A stretch of DNA of 64,000 nucleotides from CAVTUU01 sp045804965 (GTDB lineage Bacteria > Chloroflexota > Chloroflexia > Thermomicrobiales > UBA6265), in the NCBI GenBank assembly GCA_045804965.1, contig JBJMMD010000037.1:1-64000 (forward strand), written 5' to 3'. Both the position numbers and the translations under genes were made by a program. The notes under the pieces were generated by a model. It searched no databases. It had not been told where the DNA came from and saw only the letters and a list, made by a program, of their open reading frames with translations. Shown piece by piece: positions 1-8,825 of this stretch. Position 1 is the first letter of the stretch; each line of letters begins with the position of its first letter.

Positions 1-378
1 CAGTCGGATCTCTCCGACGATATCCCGATCGTCACCGGCGATCGAATCCAGCTCCAGCAGGTCATTCTGAACCTGCTCCGCAACGCGGCGGACGCGATGG
101 CCGACGTGCACGATCGACCGCGGCAGTTGCTGATCAAGACCGGACAGGAGGGCGGCAACCGCGTGCGTCTGACCGTCCGCGATGCTGGCATGGGGCTGCC
201 GCCGCAAAACCTGGAGTCGCTATTCGAAGCCTTCTACACAACGAAGAGCGGCGGCATGGGCATCGGGCTGTTTGTGAGCCGTTCGATTGTCGAGAGACAT
301 GAAGGGCGTCTTTGGGCCGAGCCGAACGATGGACCGGGCGCCACGTTCTCGTTTTCCCTTCCGTTTCAGCCTGCGTGA
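1..378 (+). CDS. Sensor histidine kinase, C-terminal ATPase part (5' truncated)
   Basis: The reading frame is open from the first base, so the N-terminal sensor and the histidine-bearing dimerisation domain lie outside the window. What remains is a GHKL ATPase domain. The N box is visible as QQVILNLLRNAADAM, the G1 box as DAGMGLP, the F box as LFEAFYTTK and the G2 box as GGMGIGLFVSRSIVERHEG. This arrangement is typical of FixL/PAS-type kinases that pair with FixJ regulators. Two receiver proteins follow on the same strand, the first starting 92 bases downstream, so this kinase is the likely phosphodonor for one or both. The signal it senses cannot be told from this fragment. Confidence 0.9.
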   Translation, partial: QSDLSDDIPIVTGDRIQLQQVILNLLRNAADAMADVHDRPRQLLIKTGQEGGNRVRLTVRDAGMGLPPQNLESLFEAFYTTKSGGMGIGLFVSRSIVERHEGRLWAEPNDGPGATFSFSLPFQPA

Positions 379-470
379 TTCACGGGCCGGGTTGCCAGGC
401 CCAGGCGACGGATAGGGCAATACCAAGGTCCAATAGACGGTCGCCGGCGAGGTGGCGCATCCTCATCGTA

Positions 471-842
471 ATGAGCAAGCGGTCACTGGTGTCGGTCGTC
501 GACGACGACGAATCTGTACGCGAGTCGCTGCCAGACTTGCTGCGGCAGTTCGGCTTTCCTTCCCAAGCGTTCTCATCAGCCGAAGCGTTTCTCGCGTCGG
601 ACCTCGTCGGCGAAACGAGCTGCCTGCTCCTCGACATCGCCATGCCCGGGATGTCGGGCCCCGACCTTCAACAGGAACTGACACATCGGCGCCAGAAGAT
701 TCCAATTGTCTTCATCACCGGCCACGGAGATAGGACCGTCCGTCCGCGCCTCCTCGCGCGTGGGGCCGTCGAGTGCCTGTTCAAGCCGTTCAGCGAGACC
801 GCCCTGCTCGAGGCGCTCAATACCGCGCTTCGGATGAGGTAG
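471..842 (+). CDS. Single-domain response regulator (receiver only)
   Basis: This 123-residue protein is a CheY-like receiver with no output domain. The acidic pocket is VVDDDES near residues 9-15, the phospho-acceptor is Asp55 in LLLDIAMPG, the switch Thr lies in FITGHGD and the conserved Lys in LFKPFS. I chose the ATG at 471 because the receiver fold begins there. The upstream in-frame extension, back to about 312, overlaps the kinase gene and reads like noise. It lies between a kinase and a FixJ-type regulator and resembles the receiver of the latter, so it may act as a phosphate sink or relay. The loop after GHGD departs from the usual family pattern (RTVRPRLLARG instead of PMTVRAMKAG). 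Confidence 0.85.
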   Translation: MSKRSLVSVVDDDESVRESLPDLLRQFGFPSQAFSSAEAFLASDLVGETSCLLLDIAMPGMSGPDLQQELTHRRQKIPIVFITGHGDRTVRPRLLARGAVECLFKPFSETALLEALNTALRMR

Positions 843-883
843 GCATGACAAGGATGAGCGCGAGAAGCCCTTTGCGTGCGCTC

Positions 884-889
884 TATAAT
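884..889 (+). promoter_or_regulatory. -10-like TATAAT upstream of the FixJ-type regulator
   Basis: A perfect TATAAT lies 41 bases before the ATG at 931. No good -35 hexamer sits 16-18 bases upstream, so this is only a weak promoter candidate, perhaps one that needs an activator. Confidence 0.3.
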
Positions 890-930
890 GTGACCTCGAC
901 GATCGCCTCCATTCGATTGAGGTCTTCACC

Positions 931-1557
931 ATGCCTGACATCACGCCGATTGTCTTCGTCGTCGACGACGACGTCTCGGTCCGCGAATCGTTGGAGCTGC
1001 TGATCAAGAACGCTGAGTGGCAGCCCGAACTATTTGCGTCGGCACGGGATTTCCTAGCCCGCCCCCGCGTCAAAGTTCCCAGCTGTCTGGTGCTCGATGT
1101 GAACCTTCCGGGACTTGACGGCCTGGAGCTGCAGCAGCAGCTCGCCGACCGGTCCGACATGCCGATCATTTTCATCACCGGTTACGGCGACGTGCCCATG
1201 ACCGTACGCGCGATGAAGGCCGGAGCCGTCGAGGTCCTGACGAAACCGTTCAAGGACGATGTGCTCTTGAACGCCATTTGCGGTGCCATCGAGCGCAGTC
1301 GCGCCGCACTCCGCCTCGACTCGGAGATGCGAACCTTGAGGAACTGCTTCGAATCACTGACTCCGCGCGAACGCGAGGTGATGGCATTGGTCGTTGCCGG
1401 GTTATTGAATAAGCAGGTCGGTCGCGAACTCGGCATCAGCGAGATCACCGTCAAGGCGCACCGAGGCCAGGTGATGCGCAAGATGCAGGCTGACTCGTTG
1501 CCAGACCTGGTGACAATCGCCGCGCGCCTCGGCCCACGGTCATCGCCGATAAGCTGA
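931..1557 (+). CDS. FixJ/LuxR-family two-component response regulator
   Basis: The protein has 208 residues. Residues 1-125 form a receiver with VVDDDVSVRES, phospho-acceptor Asp56 in LVLDVNLPG, FITGYGDVPMTVRAMKAGAVE and the Lys in LTKPF. Residues 140-205 form a LuxR-type helix-turn-helix with LTPREREVMALVVAGLLNK and GISEITVKAHRGQVMRKM. This is the standard FixJ layout, in which phosphorylation frees the DNA-binding domain to activate transcription. It follows a receiver-only gene and a FixL-like kinase, so the three probably form one signalling module. FixLJ modules of this style are best known from Proteobacteria. Their target genes are not evident here. Confidence 0.92.
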   Translation: MPDITPIVFVVDDDVSVRESLELLIKNAEWQPELFASARDFLARPRVKVPSCLVLDVNLPGLDGLELQQQLADRSDMPIIFITGYGDVPMTVRAMKAGAVEVLTKPFKDDVLLNAICGAIERSRAALRLDSEMRTLRNCFESLTPREREVMALVVAGLLNKQVGRELGISEITVKAHRGQVMRKMQADSLPDLVTIAARLGPRSSPIS

Positions 1558-1824
1558 CCGTCGACGACCGTCGGTCGACTTCGCGTCAACCCGAACGCCG
1601 CAGCTGGGGGATACGGGCACCCGCTGTTCCGTATCCTTTTCTGCATCTAACGCAGCGAGTGTTACGGGGCCGGGAGCGCGGTCAGCGCCGCCAGCATCTC
1701 GTTGGGAGCCTCTTCGGCGAACTAGTGATTGTTGAGCGACGTATGGGCAAGGCACACAGAGAACGAATCTGTTCCAGGACCATGACTGATTTTGCAAGGG
1801 AACAATACCACTCAAGGTCAAGAC

Positions 1825-2526
1825 TTAGAGCGATACCTCGGGTTGTTTGATCCGGCAGCGCTCGGCTTGGATGATGGCGCTGAGGGCGTCCATCGCGCTT
1901 TCGACCTGTTCGGCCTCGTTGAACACGACGTAGTCGAATTTGTTTGCGCTCGCGAGCTCTCGGCTTGCCGCTTGGAACCGTTCCATGAGGATATCGGGGT
2001 CGTCGGTCTTGCGAGCTTTTAGGCGTTGAAGTAACTCAGACATTGACTCCGGCGCGAGAAAGATGAAGATGCCGTTTGGCGCGAGCCGCCGGATAGAGGC
2101 GGCGCCTTGGATGTCGACCTTGATGACGACGTCTTGGCCACGGTTCAACGCGTGCTGAACCGGAGATTTGAGCACGCCGTAGCGGTGATCGTAGACGACG
2201 GCCGATTCCAGGAAATCACCGCTTGACAATCGCTGTGCAAAATCCTCTTTCGCGAGAAAGAAGTAGTGGATGCCGTCGATTTCGCCGGGGCGACGAGGTC
2301 GGGTCGTCGCGGTGACGGCAAAGTGGATGTCGGGGAAAACGTCGCGGAGTCGCTCGATAACGGTATCTTTGCCAACGCCGGAAGGACCGGAGATTACGAA
2401 TAGGCGTGGCCGGCGGTGGGCGCGGAGATCGGCAATCGCTTCGTCGGCTGCCATTCCAATGGGATCGAATTCTGCAAAGCTCGAAGCGCTCGCCACGCTT
2501 ACACTCGCATCAGATTTGAAGTCCAA
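1825..2526 (-). CDS. gmk: Guanylate kinase
   Basis: It catalyses ATP + GMP to ADP + GDP, an essential step in guanine nucleotide synthesis. The P-loop is GPSGVGKDT, with Asp where many homologues have Gly or Ser. The GMP-binding TTRPRRPGEIDGIHYFF and the lid region RLKARKTDDPD are present. The 233-residue length reflects an N-terminal extension of about 40 residues before the P-loop strand. The start is a TTG at 2526, chosen because GGAGGAG stands just upstream. An internal ATG at 2454 would give a family-length protein but has a poor ribosome-binding site. It is divergent from rqcH with a 71-base gap. Confidence 0.95.
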   Translation of the reverse strand: MDFKSDASVSVASASSFAEFDPIGMAADEAIADLRAHRRPRLFVISGPSGVGKDTVIERLRDVFPDIHFAVTATTRPRRPGEIDGIHYFFLAKEDFAQRLSSGDFLESAVVYDHRYGVLKSPVQHALNRGQDVVIKVDIQGAASIRRLAPNGIFIFLAPESMSELLQRLKARKTDDPDILMERFQAASRELASANKFDYVVFNEAEQVESAMDALSAIIQAERCRIKQPEVSL

Positions 2527-2597
2527 TCAGCTCCTCCGAAATGAAAACCGCGGCGTTGAAGAACTGACTGCCAAGATGATGAAAGGATGCTAACCGG

Positions 2598-4448
2598 TTG
2601 TTCGACACCTTGACGATCGCGGCGATTGCCGACGAATTGACCGAGCGCGCGCTCGACGGCCGCATCCAGCGAATCGGCTTGGTCGATCAACGAACGATCG
2701 CGGCCGAAGTCTATGCTGGAGGTCAAAGGCGGACATTGGTCGCGAGCGCGAGCGATCACCATGCTCGACTCCTCCTCACCGACGCTGATCCGGCCATTGA
2801 CGCCGAGCTTGTCACACCGTTCTCGCTGCTCCTTCGAAAGTACGCGCGGGGCGGCGTGATTGTTGGAATCGAACAGCCGCCCCTGGAGCGGCTGGTCCGA
2901 ATCAGTATAGCCAAGCGCCAGGGGGCCCACAATCAGTCGAAATCCGAGGAGCAAGAGGCCGACTATATTCCCAATCTCGCCGGCGAGCCCGAATCTGAGG
3001 AAGAGGACGAGGGTGTGGCCGAAGCAACGTTCGTCCATCTCGCGGTTGAAATCATGGGCCGGCACAGCAATCTCATTCTCGTCAGCGACGACGGACGGAT
3101 CATGGAGAGCGTCAAGCGCGTGACTCCGACTATGAGCCGCGTTCGGCCTGTGTTGCCGAGGTTGGTCTACACACCGCCGCCGCCACTTGAAATGCCCGAT
3201 CCACGCCGGGCGACGTCTGGCGACATCGAACGAATTCTGAAGGCGGAAGCGAACGATGCCAAGCTTGCGCGCACGCTCGTCCGTCGGTTCCGCGGGATTT
3301 CGCCTCAAATGGGGCGGGAGATTGTGTTCCAAGCGACGCAGACCGAGGACGCCGTCGTCTCGGATGCGGACCAAGCAACTGCTGCGGCAATCGCGAGGGA
3401 AATGCGACGGTTGCTCGAACCGCTGTTGACGTCGGCGTGGGCGCCGGCAGTCTATAAGGAAGCAGGTGAGGCGGTTGCGTTCGCTCCTGTTCCGCTCGCG
3501 CACTTGGCGGCGAAATTCGAAGAGCACCAAGTGGCGAGCATCTCCACCGCCGCGGCGGCCGTCGAGCAGGAGGGTGAAGGCAGCGGACGAGTCGGGAGGC
3601 ACAGCCAGCGCCGGGAGCGATTGGCTGCGCGAGTGCAAGAAGCACGAAGTAAAGCCGAATCCAGGCTGGCTTCGCTTACCGCCCAAGCCGAATCGGCCGC
3701 CCAGGTCGAGCGCTGGCGGACATGGGGGGAGTTGATCTATGTGTATCTTTGGGCGATCGAGCCTGGTCAGACCGAACTCAATGCGGACGGAACGATCGTG
3801 CCGCTCGACCCGACACTGACAGCTAAAGAAAACGCACAAGAGTATTTCGAACGGTATCGCAAGGCCCAAAGCGCGGGAGAACAAATTCCCAGGCTCGTCG
3901 AGAGCGCCACGGCCGAACTCGCTTATCTTGACCAACTGATCACGCAGATTGCGCAGGCCGAGACCTACCCAGAGATCGAAGCGCTGACGGCAGAATGGGA
4001 GTCGGAGCGAGGCTCGGCTCCGTCAGGCAATCGCAAGCCGCGAAGCGCGCCGGCGCTGAAGCGGCCGAAGCCGCTGCTTGATGCTCGCGGCAATGCAGTC
4101 TATATCGGCCGTTCCGGCACTCAGAACGACACAGTTACGTTTGAGATCGCCGGACCGGATGATACGTGGCTGCACGCGCGAGGAGTGCCCGGGTCGCATG
4201 TCGTCATCCGCTGGCTCGTGTCGAACGAGGAAGCGTCGCCGGAAACCGTGGAAGCCGCGGCATCGCTGGCGGCGTATTACAGCGCGGCTCGGGAAAGCGG
4301 GCGTGTCGAGGTCGATGTCGCGCGAAGAAGGTACGTGCGCAAGATCAAAGGGACAGGTCCCGGCATGGTGACTTATCGCAACGAACGGACAATCTCCGTC
4401 GTACCCCGGGCGGAGGGCGACCTCGGAGCAACGCTTAAAGCAAACTAA
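2598..4448 (+). CDS. rqcH: RqcH / Rqc2-type ribosome quality control protein (NFACT family)
   Basis: Bacterial RqcH binds stalled 50S-peptidyl-tRNA complexes and directs the addition of C-terminal alanine tails that mark the chain for decay. The 616 residues show the N-terminal NFACT-N domain (FDTLTIAAIADELTERAL, LDGRIQRIG), a central charged coiled-coil region (about 330-460), and the C-terminal NFACT-R domain with AVYIGRSGTQNDTVTF and DDTWLHARGVPGSHVVIR. The start is a TTG at 2598 behind AAAGGA. Older databases call this family fibronectin-binding protein, which is misleading. The stop codon overlaps that of the convergent tatC by 3 bases. Confidence 0.92.
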   Translation: MFDTLTIAAIADELTERALDGRIQRIGLVDQRTIAAEVYAGGQRRTLVASASDHHARLLLTDADPAIDAELVTPFSLLLRKYARGGVIVGIEQPPLERLVRISIAKRQGAHNQSKSEEQEADYIPNLAGEPESEEEDEGVAEATFVHLAVEIMGRHSNLILVSDDGRIMESVKRVTPTMSRVRPVLPRLVYTPPPPLEMPDPRRATSGDIERILKAEANDAKLARTLVRRFRGISPQMGREIVFQATQTEDAVVSDADQATAAAIAREMRRLLEPLLTSAWAPAVYKEAGEAVAFAPVPLAHLAAKFEEHQVASISTAAAAVEQEGEGSGRVGRHSQRRERLAARVQEARSKAESRLASLTAQAESAAQVERWRTWGELIYVYLWAIEPGQTELNADGTIVPLDPTLTAKENAQEYFERYRKAQSAGEQIPRLVESATAELAYLDQLITQIAQAETYPEIEALTAEWESERGSAPSGNRKPRSAPALKRPKPLLDARGNAVYIGRSGTQNDTVTFEIAGPDDTWLHARGVPGSHVVIRWLVSNEEASPETVEAAASLAAYYSAARESGRVEVDVARRRYVRKIKGTGPGMVTYRNERTISVVPRAEGDLGATLKAN

Positions 4449-5233
4449 ATGCGGACTTTCATTCTGCCCAAAATGATGCCCAATTCATAGAGGATGAACA
4501 TCGGCGCGGCGACGAACATCATATTAAACGGGTCGGGCGTGGGTGTAATCACCGCCGCGGCGACGAGAATAAGGATCACAGCGTACTTGCGGAACTGTGA
4601 AAATCGCTTCGGGGTCACGATTTTCAGCTGAGCAAGTAAGAACATGACCAGCGGCAGTTCAAAGGCGAGGCCCATGCCGATCATCAAGGTTAGGTAAAAC
4701 CCAATCAGTTCGGAACCGTTCGGGCTCCACTGAAAGATACCGGGCTGAAAATTGCTCAAGAAGGTGAATGCGCGGGGAGCGGCGAAGAAGAACGCGAACG
4801 CGGCGCCAAGAATAAACAGCCCGCTCACGAACGGCAAGGACACGTAAATAACCCGCTTTTCGCGCCGAGTCAGGCCTGGAGCGAGGAACCCGACGAGCTG
4901 CCAAACAATAATGGGAGAAGCGATGCAGATCGCGATATAGAGCGCGACCTTCATAAAAATGGTGAAGGGTTCGGTCGGGCTGAGGATGTCGATGCCCTGG
5001 GTCGCGTTCGCTTTGTCCTTGACAACTTTCAGCAATGGTCCGGCCAGGATCACGCCGCCTATGAACGAGACGCCGACGGCAAGGCAAGTTTTGACGATAC
5101 GCGAGCGGAGCTCCTCGAGGTGCTCGGCGAGCGTCATCTCCTCGAAGACGTCTTCATACGGCTCGTCAATACTTGGAAGCCGGGGAATCTTTAGTTTGAC
5201 TGGAAATTTAGGAATCTTCAGCGCGCGGGACAT
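4445..5233 (-). CDS. tatC: Twin-arginine translocase subunit TatC
   Basis: TatC is the membrane receptor for folded proteins carrying twin-arginine signal peptides. The 262-residue protein has a basic N-tail, then the diagnostic LAEHLEELRSRI cytoplasmic motif and about six membrane segments, with the family features SPTEPFTIFMK, FLAPGLTRREKR and TPDPFN. The N-terminal 35 residues before the motif (KIPKFPVKLKIPRLPSI) are longer than usual. It lies 189 bases downstream of acpP on the same strand. No tatA is nearby. A likely client in this window is the ABC binding protein at 49579, which carries an SRRQVL motif. Confidence 0.95.
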   Translation of the reverse strand: MSRALKIPKFPVKLKIPRLPSIDEPYEDVFEEMTLAEHLEELRSRIVKTCLAVGVSFIGGVILAGPLLKVVKDKANATQGIDILSPTEPFTIFMKVALYIAICIASPIIVWQLVGFLAPGLTRREKRVIYVSLPFVSGLFILGAAFAFFFAAPRAFTFLSNFQPGIFQWSPNGSELIGFYLTLMIGMGLAFELPLVMFLLAQLKIVTPKRFSQFRKYAVILILVAAAVITPTPDPFNMMFVAAPMFILYELGIILGRMKVRI

Positions 5234-5422
5234 AGTTCGATGTTCTCCGACGATGCGTCGTTTACGTTCTGCCGCGCCTGCCGGGCGGTGAGTGCGGCGC
5301 CGCGATCGACGTGCTAAGTCACGGCGCCTTGTTCGCTCGGCTCGGTAAGTGACGCTCTTGCCGAGCCATAGAGCGCGTGGAGGCTTGCGGATAAACCGAC
5401 TGGCGCTCCACGTTCGCGGCTG

Positions 5423-5659
5423 CTAGCCGAGATGCTCGTCAACATAGGAAACGGCGTCGCCGACGGTTCGGATGCCTTCGGCGTCTTCGTCGCTGATCTC
5501 GGTTTCGAATTCCTGCTCGAGCGCCATGATGACTTCGACGAGATCAAGGGAGTCGGCATTGAGATCACCAATGAACTCAGCGTCCATCGTCACCTTGTCC
5601 TCGTCGACGCCAAGACGCTCGGCCACTATGCCGCGGACGCGCTCATACGTGGACGCCAA
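5423..5659 (-). CDS. acpP: Acyl carrier protein
   Basis: This small acidic protein carries growing acyl chains on a phosphopantetheine arm. The attachment site is the Ser of DLNADSLDLVEVIMALE, and the helix II and III pattern is complete. I chose the TTG at 5659 (product ASTYERVRGIVAERLG) because GGGAGG stands 8 bases upstream. The GTG at 5668, three codons earlier, sits directly on that Shine-Dalgarno and is less likely. It follows nusB after a gap of about 230 bases and so may have its own promoter. Confidence 0.95.
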   Translation of the reverse strand: MASTYERVRGIVAERLGVDEDKVTMDAEFIGDLNADSLDLVEVIMALEQEFETEISDEDAEGIRTVGDAVSYVDEHLG

Positions 5660-5823
5660 TCCAACCACCTCCCACCAGGCAGCCGCTCATCGGCCTACCG
5701 GATGTAGCTCCAGTCCAGATTCCCGCTGGCTGGAGTCGACTGCACGGTTCCCGGCGCGGGCGCTTGACGTGGATCAGAACTCCCGGTCCCCGTTAGCCAC
5801 CTCTTGCGCACGTGTCGCTTTGG

Positions 5824-5854
5824 ATAATACACGACGGCTCACTGCCTGAGCCAA
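5824..5854 (-). promoter_or_regulatory. Possible promoter for acpP
   Basis: On the minus strand a TTGGCT (5849-5854) and a TATTAT (5824-5829) are separated by 19 bases, about 155 bases before the acpP start. The spacing is long and the -35 imperfect, so this is a tentative call. Confidence 0.3.
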
Positions 5855-5893
5855 TGCCGGCAGTCTACGGAATAGGTTGTCTAAACGAAGGGA

Positions 5894-6487
5894 TTACGAA
5901 GCTACAGAATCGCTTGCTGATGTCGTCGAGTCGTCAACTAGTTTACCTTGCGAAAGGCGGTCAGTTACCGTTCCGAGGACGCCATTGACGAAACGGCCGG
6001 AGTTCATTCCTCCGAATCGCTTTGCCAATTCAACCGCCTCGTTGATCGCTGCTTTGGGTGGAACTTCAGGCTCACTGAGCAATTCATAAATCGCGAGACG
6101 GAGAACATTCCGGTCTACCGCGGGTAGTTGGTTGACCGGAAACGCGGGGGCAGCGTCACCAATGTACCTGTCGATAGTGCCTGATCGATCGAGCACCCCG
6201 CGGACGAGTCGGTCAACATGCACCCGCACGGTCGACGGCACTGCCTGACCGGGATCTTCGGTCGTACGCCCGAGCACGTCGGCTAAAAGGTGATCGGTGA
6301 CGTCGACTTCATAGAGCACTTGCAGCGCGAGAATGCGGGCCTGGTGCCTGCCGCCGGGTCGGCGATGATCCGACTTCGACGGACCGTGTGGACGCTTTAC
6401 GCCCTTTTGTTGGTACGCTCGCTTGGATCGGGGCTTTGCGCCCTTTTCGTCGGCGGGTTGCTGCTTGTGACTTTCCGAGTCCGACAT
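5894..6487 (-). CDS. nusB: Transcription antitermination factor NusB
   Basis: NusB joins NusE (S10) on boxA RNA to allow antitermination in rRNA operons. Residues of about 47-180 form the all-helical NusB domain: ARILALQVLYEVD, RLVRGVLDRSGTIDRYI, LPAVDRNVLRLAIYELL and the signature PPKAAINEAVELAKRFGGMNSGRFVNGVLG. The protein has 197 residues, longer than usual because of a basic, low-complexity N-tail of about 45 residues rich in Lys, Arg, Gln and Pro and a short Ser-rich C-tail. It lies 21 bases after accC in the same operon. Confidence 0.94.
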   Translation of the reverse strand: MSDSESHKQQPADEKGAKPRSKRAYQQKGVKRPHGPSKSDHRRPGGRHQARILALQVLYEVDVTDHLLADVLGRTTEDPGQAVPSTVRVHVDRLVRGVLDRSGTIDRYIGDAAPAFPVNQLPAVDRNVLRLAIYELLSEPEVPPKAAINEAVELAKRFGGMNSGRFVNGVLGTVTDRLSQGKLVDDSTTSASDSVAS

Positions 6488-6508
6488 TCCTCATTCCTGG
6501 CGATGCTT

Positions 6509-7927
6509 CTACGACGCTGCCATCGGCGCGTGCGTGGTGATCATTTGGTCTTCGGCCTCTTCGATTTGCCCGTTGTTGGCGAGATCGTTAATGAACCCAG
6601 TATGCACGTTTCCGGCCCGAAAGCGCGGATCGGCCAGGAGTTGCCGGTGAAACGACACTGTCTGATTGATGCCGGTGATGATCGTTTCGGCTAGGGCGCG
6701 GTCGAGCCGAGCTATTGCCTCGTTGCGATCTTTGCCCCAGGCGATGATCTTGCCAAGCAGCGAATCGTAATTTGGTGGAATCGAATAGCCGCTGTACAGA
6801 TGCGAATCGACCCGGATCCCAGGCCCGCCGGGGGCGACGTAGGTGTCGACGACGCCGACGCTCGGCGCGAAATCCGCCGCGGCGTTTTCGGCGGTGATGC
6901 GGACCTCGATCGAGTGTCCCCGCGGCTCTAACAATCGTTGATCGATATTCATCGTCTGACCCGCGGCGATTTTGATCTGCCACGCAACCAAATCGATGCC
7001 GTGCACTTCTTCCGTGACTGGATGCTCGACCTGAATTCTGGTGTTCATTTCCATGAAGTAAAAGTGGCCCTCGCGATCAAGCAAGAATTCCAGTGTGCCG
7101 GCGCTGGTGTAGCCTGCCGCTTTCGTCCCCTTCACGGCCGCCCGAAGGAGCGAGTCGCGCACCTTGCGGGAGAGATTGGGCGCGGGCGCTTCTTCCAAGA
7201 GTTTTTGGTGGCGGCGCTGGAGCGAGCAATCTCGCTCCCCGATGGCGAAGATATGACCGTGGTGATCGGCAAGCACCTGGACCTCGACATGCCGGGGTTT
7301 ATTGAGGTAGCGCTCAAGATAGACGTCACCGTTGGCAAATGAAATTTCAGCTTCCGACTGGGCGAGAGGGAGCAGCCGCGTTAACTCGGCATCGTCGCGG
7401 GCGATGCGCATGCCGCGTCCCCCACCGCCGGCCACCGCTTTTATAACTACCGGATAGCCGATCTTGCGCGCCGCTTCCCGGGCTTCACCCAGATTCTGCA
7501 CGACGCCCTCGGTTCCTGGGAGCAAGGGGACGCCGGCATCGCGCATTAATTCCCGCGCGGCGGCTTTGTTTCCCATCTTGTCGATGACGTCAGGTTTTGG
7601 CCCGATGAAGGTAACGCCGACCTGCGAGCAGATGTCGGCGAGATAGGCGTTCTCGGCGAGGAATCCATAACCAGGATGAAGCGCGTCGCAGCCGGTCACG
7701 AGCGCGGCGCTAATGATCGCGGGAATATTCGTGTACGAGCGGGAAGCTGGTGCTGGACCAATGCAAACTGCTTCGTCCGCTAGGCGAACGGCCAGTGAAT
7801 CGCGGTCAGCGACGCTGTAAGCGACGACGCCTGGAATTTGCAAATCGCGGCAGGCACGGAGCACACGAAGGGCGATTTCGCCCCGGTTCGCGATCAGGAT
7901 TTTTTTGAAGAGTTTTCGATCGGTCAT
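6509..7927 (-). CDS. accC: Acetyl-CoA carboxylase, biotin carboxylase subunit
   Basis: It carboxylates the biotin on AccB using ATP and bicarbonate, the first half of malonyl-CoA formation. The N-domain begins FKKILIANRGEIALRVLRAC. The ATP-grasp part shows the glycine loop AVAGGGGRGMRIA, the motif RHVEVQVLADHHGH, and the catalytic MNTRIQVEHPVTEEV. The start is the ATG at 7927, which has GGAG about 10 bases upstream; a longer in-frame start at 7954 lacks one. It lies between fabG and nusB. No accB is adjacent, so the biotin carrier must be encoded elsewhere. Confidence 0.95.
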   Translation of the reverse strand: MTDRKLFKKILIANRGEIALRVLRACRDLQIPGVVAYSVADRDSLAVRLADEAVCIGPAPASRSYTNIPAIISAALVTGCDALHPGYGFLAENAYLADICSQVGVTFIGPKPDVIDKMGNKAAARELMRDAGVPLLPGTEGVVQNLGEAREAARKIGYPVVIKAVAGGGGRGMRIARDDAELTRLLPLAQSEAEISFANGDVYLERYLNKPRHVEVQVLADHHGHIFAIGERDCSLQRRHQKLLEEAPAPNLSRKVRDSLLRAAVKGTKAAGYTSAGTLEFLLDREGHFYFMEMNTRIQVEHPVTEEVHGIDLVAWQIKIAAGQTMNIDQRLLEPRGHSIEVRITAENAAADFAPSVGVVDTYVAPGGPGIRVDSHLYSGYSIPPNYDSLLGKIIAWGKDRNEAIARLDRALAETIITGINQTVSFHRQLLADPRFRAGNVHTGFINDLANNGQIEEAEDQMITTHAPMAAS

Positions 7928-7991
7928 TCGCGTAAGGCTCCGTGCCCAAATCAATCACAACGCAAGCAGCACTCTCGTCATTCTACGGTTG

Positions 7992-8738
7992 CTACGCCAT
8001 GAACAATCCGCCGTCCACGGTGAGGACGTGACCGGTGATGTAGCTGGCGTCAGACGAGAGCAGAAACGCGACGGCTCCCGCCACGTCATCGGGCTGCCCA
8101 AACCGGCCAAGTGGGGTGTTTTTGAGCAGCATATCTTTCATTTCTTCCGGAAGAACCTCGGTCAGCCGTGTCTCGATGAAGCCAGGTGCGACTGCATTGA
8201 CGGTAATGCCGCGCGAGCCGACTTCCTTGGCCAACGACTTCGTGAGACCGACGAGCCCGGCCTTTGCGGCGGCATAGTTGGCTTGCCCGGCGTTGCCGAC
8301 TAAACCGACGACAGAGGAAAGGTTGACAATGTGGCCCGAACGCTGGCGGAGCATCGGCCGGATCGCGGCCTTGGAGCAGAGAAACGCCCCTTTCAGATTC
8401 GTCGCGAGCACTGCATCCCAGTCCTCTTCCGACATCCGCATCATCAACGTGTCGCGGGTGATGCCAGCGTTGTTGACCAGGGCGTCGATCTTGCCGAGAC
8501 GCTCCATTGCCGCTTCGATAACCGTGCCCGCGCCATCGGACGTCGAGACATCAGCGGCAAGGACCTCAACCCGGCGGTTGGTCGATCCCAAGTCGCTCTT
8601 TGCAACCTCAGCAACCGCGTCGTCGCCACGATAGGTGACCAGGAGATCGTAGCCGTCCGCCGCGAGGCGCTTGGCAATGGCGAGTCCGATTCCTCGTGTC
8701 CCCCCGGTGATGACCGCAACGGGCGCTCCATCTGCCAC
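7992..8738 (-). CDS. fabG: 3-oxoacyl-ACP reductase FabG
   Basis: It is an NADPH-dependent short-chain dehydrogenase that reduces 3-oxoacyl-ACP in each round of elongation. The cofactor loop is TGGTRGIGLAIA. NNAGITRD, the catalytic Ser in VNLSSVVG and the YAAAK Tyr-Lys pair are intact, and the C-terminus ends VLTVDGGLFMA as in FabG proteins. The GTG start is preceded by GGGAGGAG at a 5-base distance. Its place between fabH and accC supports FabG over another SDR. Confidence 0.94.
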   Translation of the reverse strand: MADGAPVAVITGGTRGIGLAIAKRLAADGYDLLVTYRGDDAVAEVAKSDLGSTNRRVEVLAADVSTSDGAGTVIEAAMERLGKIDALVNNAGITRDTLMMRMSEEDWDAVLATNLKGAFLCSKAAIRPMLRQRSGHIVNLSSVVGLVGNAGQANYAAAKAGLVGLTKSLAKEVGSRGITVNAVAPGFIETRLTEVLPEEMKDMLLKNTPLGRFGQPDDVAGAVAFLLSSDASYITGHVLTVDGGLFMA

Positions 8739-8825
8739 GTCTGCTCCTCCCTTGTCGGTTGCACACGCAACACGCGACCCATGAACTGCGCTGGGCCGCC
8801 ACGAACGTTCGGCTGTCTCTGGAGA

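Noticed and set aside
2499..3935. Long open frame (478 codons) on the minus strand
   Set aside because: It is wholly antisense to rqcH, whose domains are clear, and its product is Arg/His/Pro-rich with no family resemblance.
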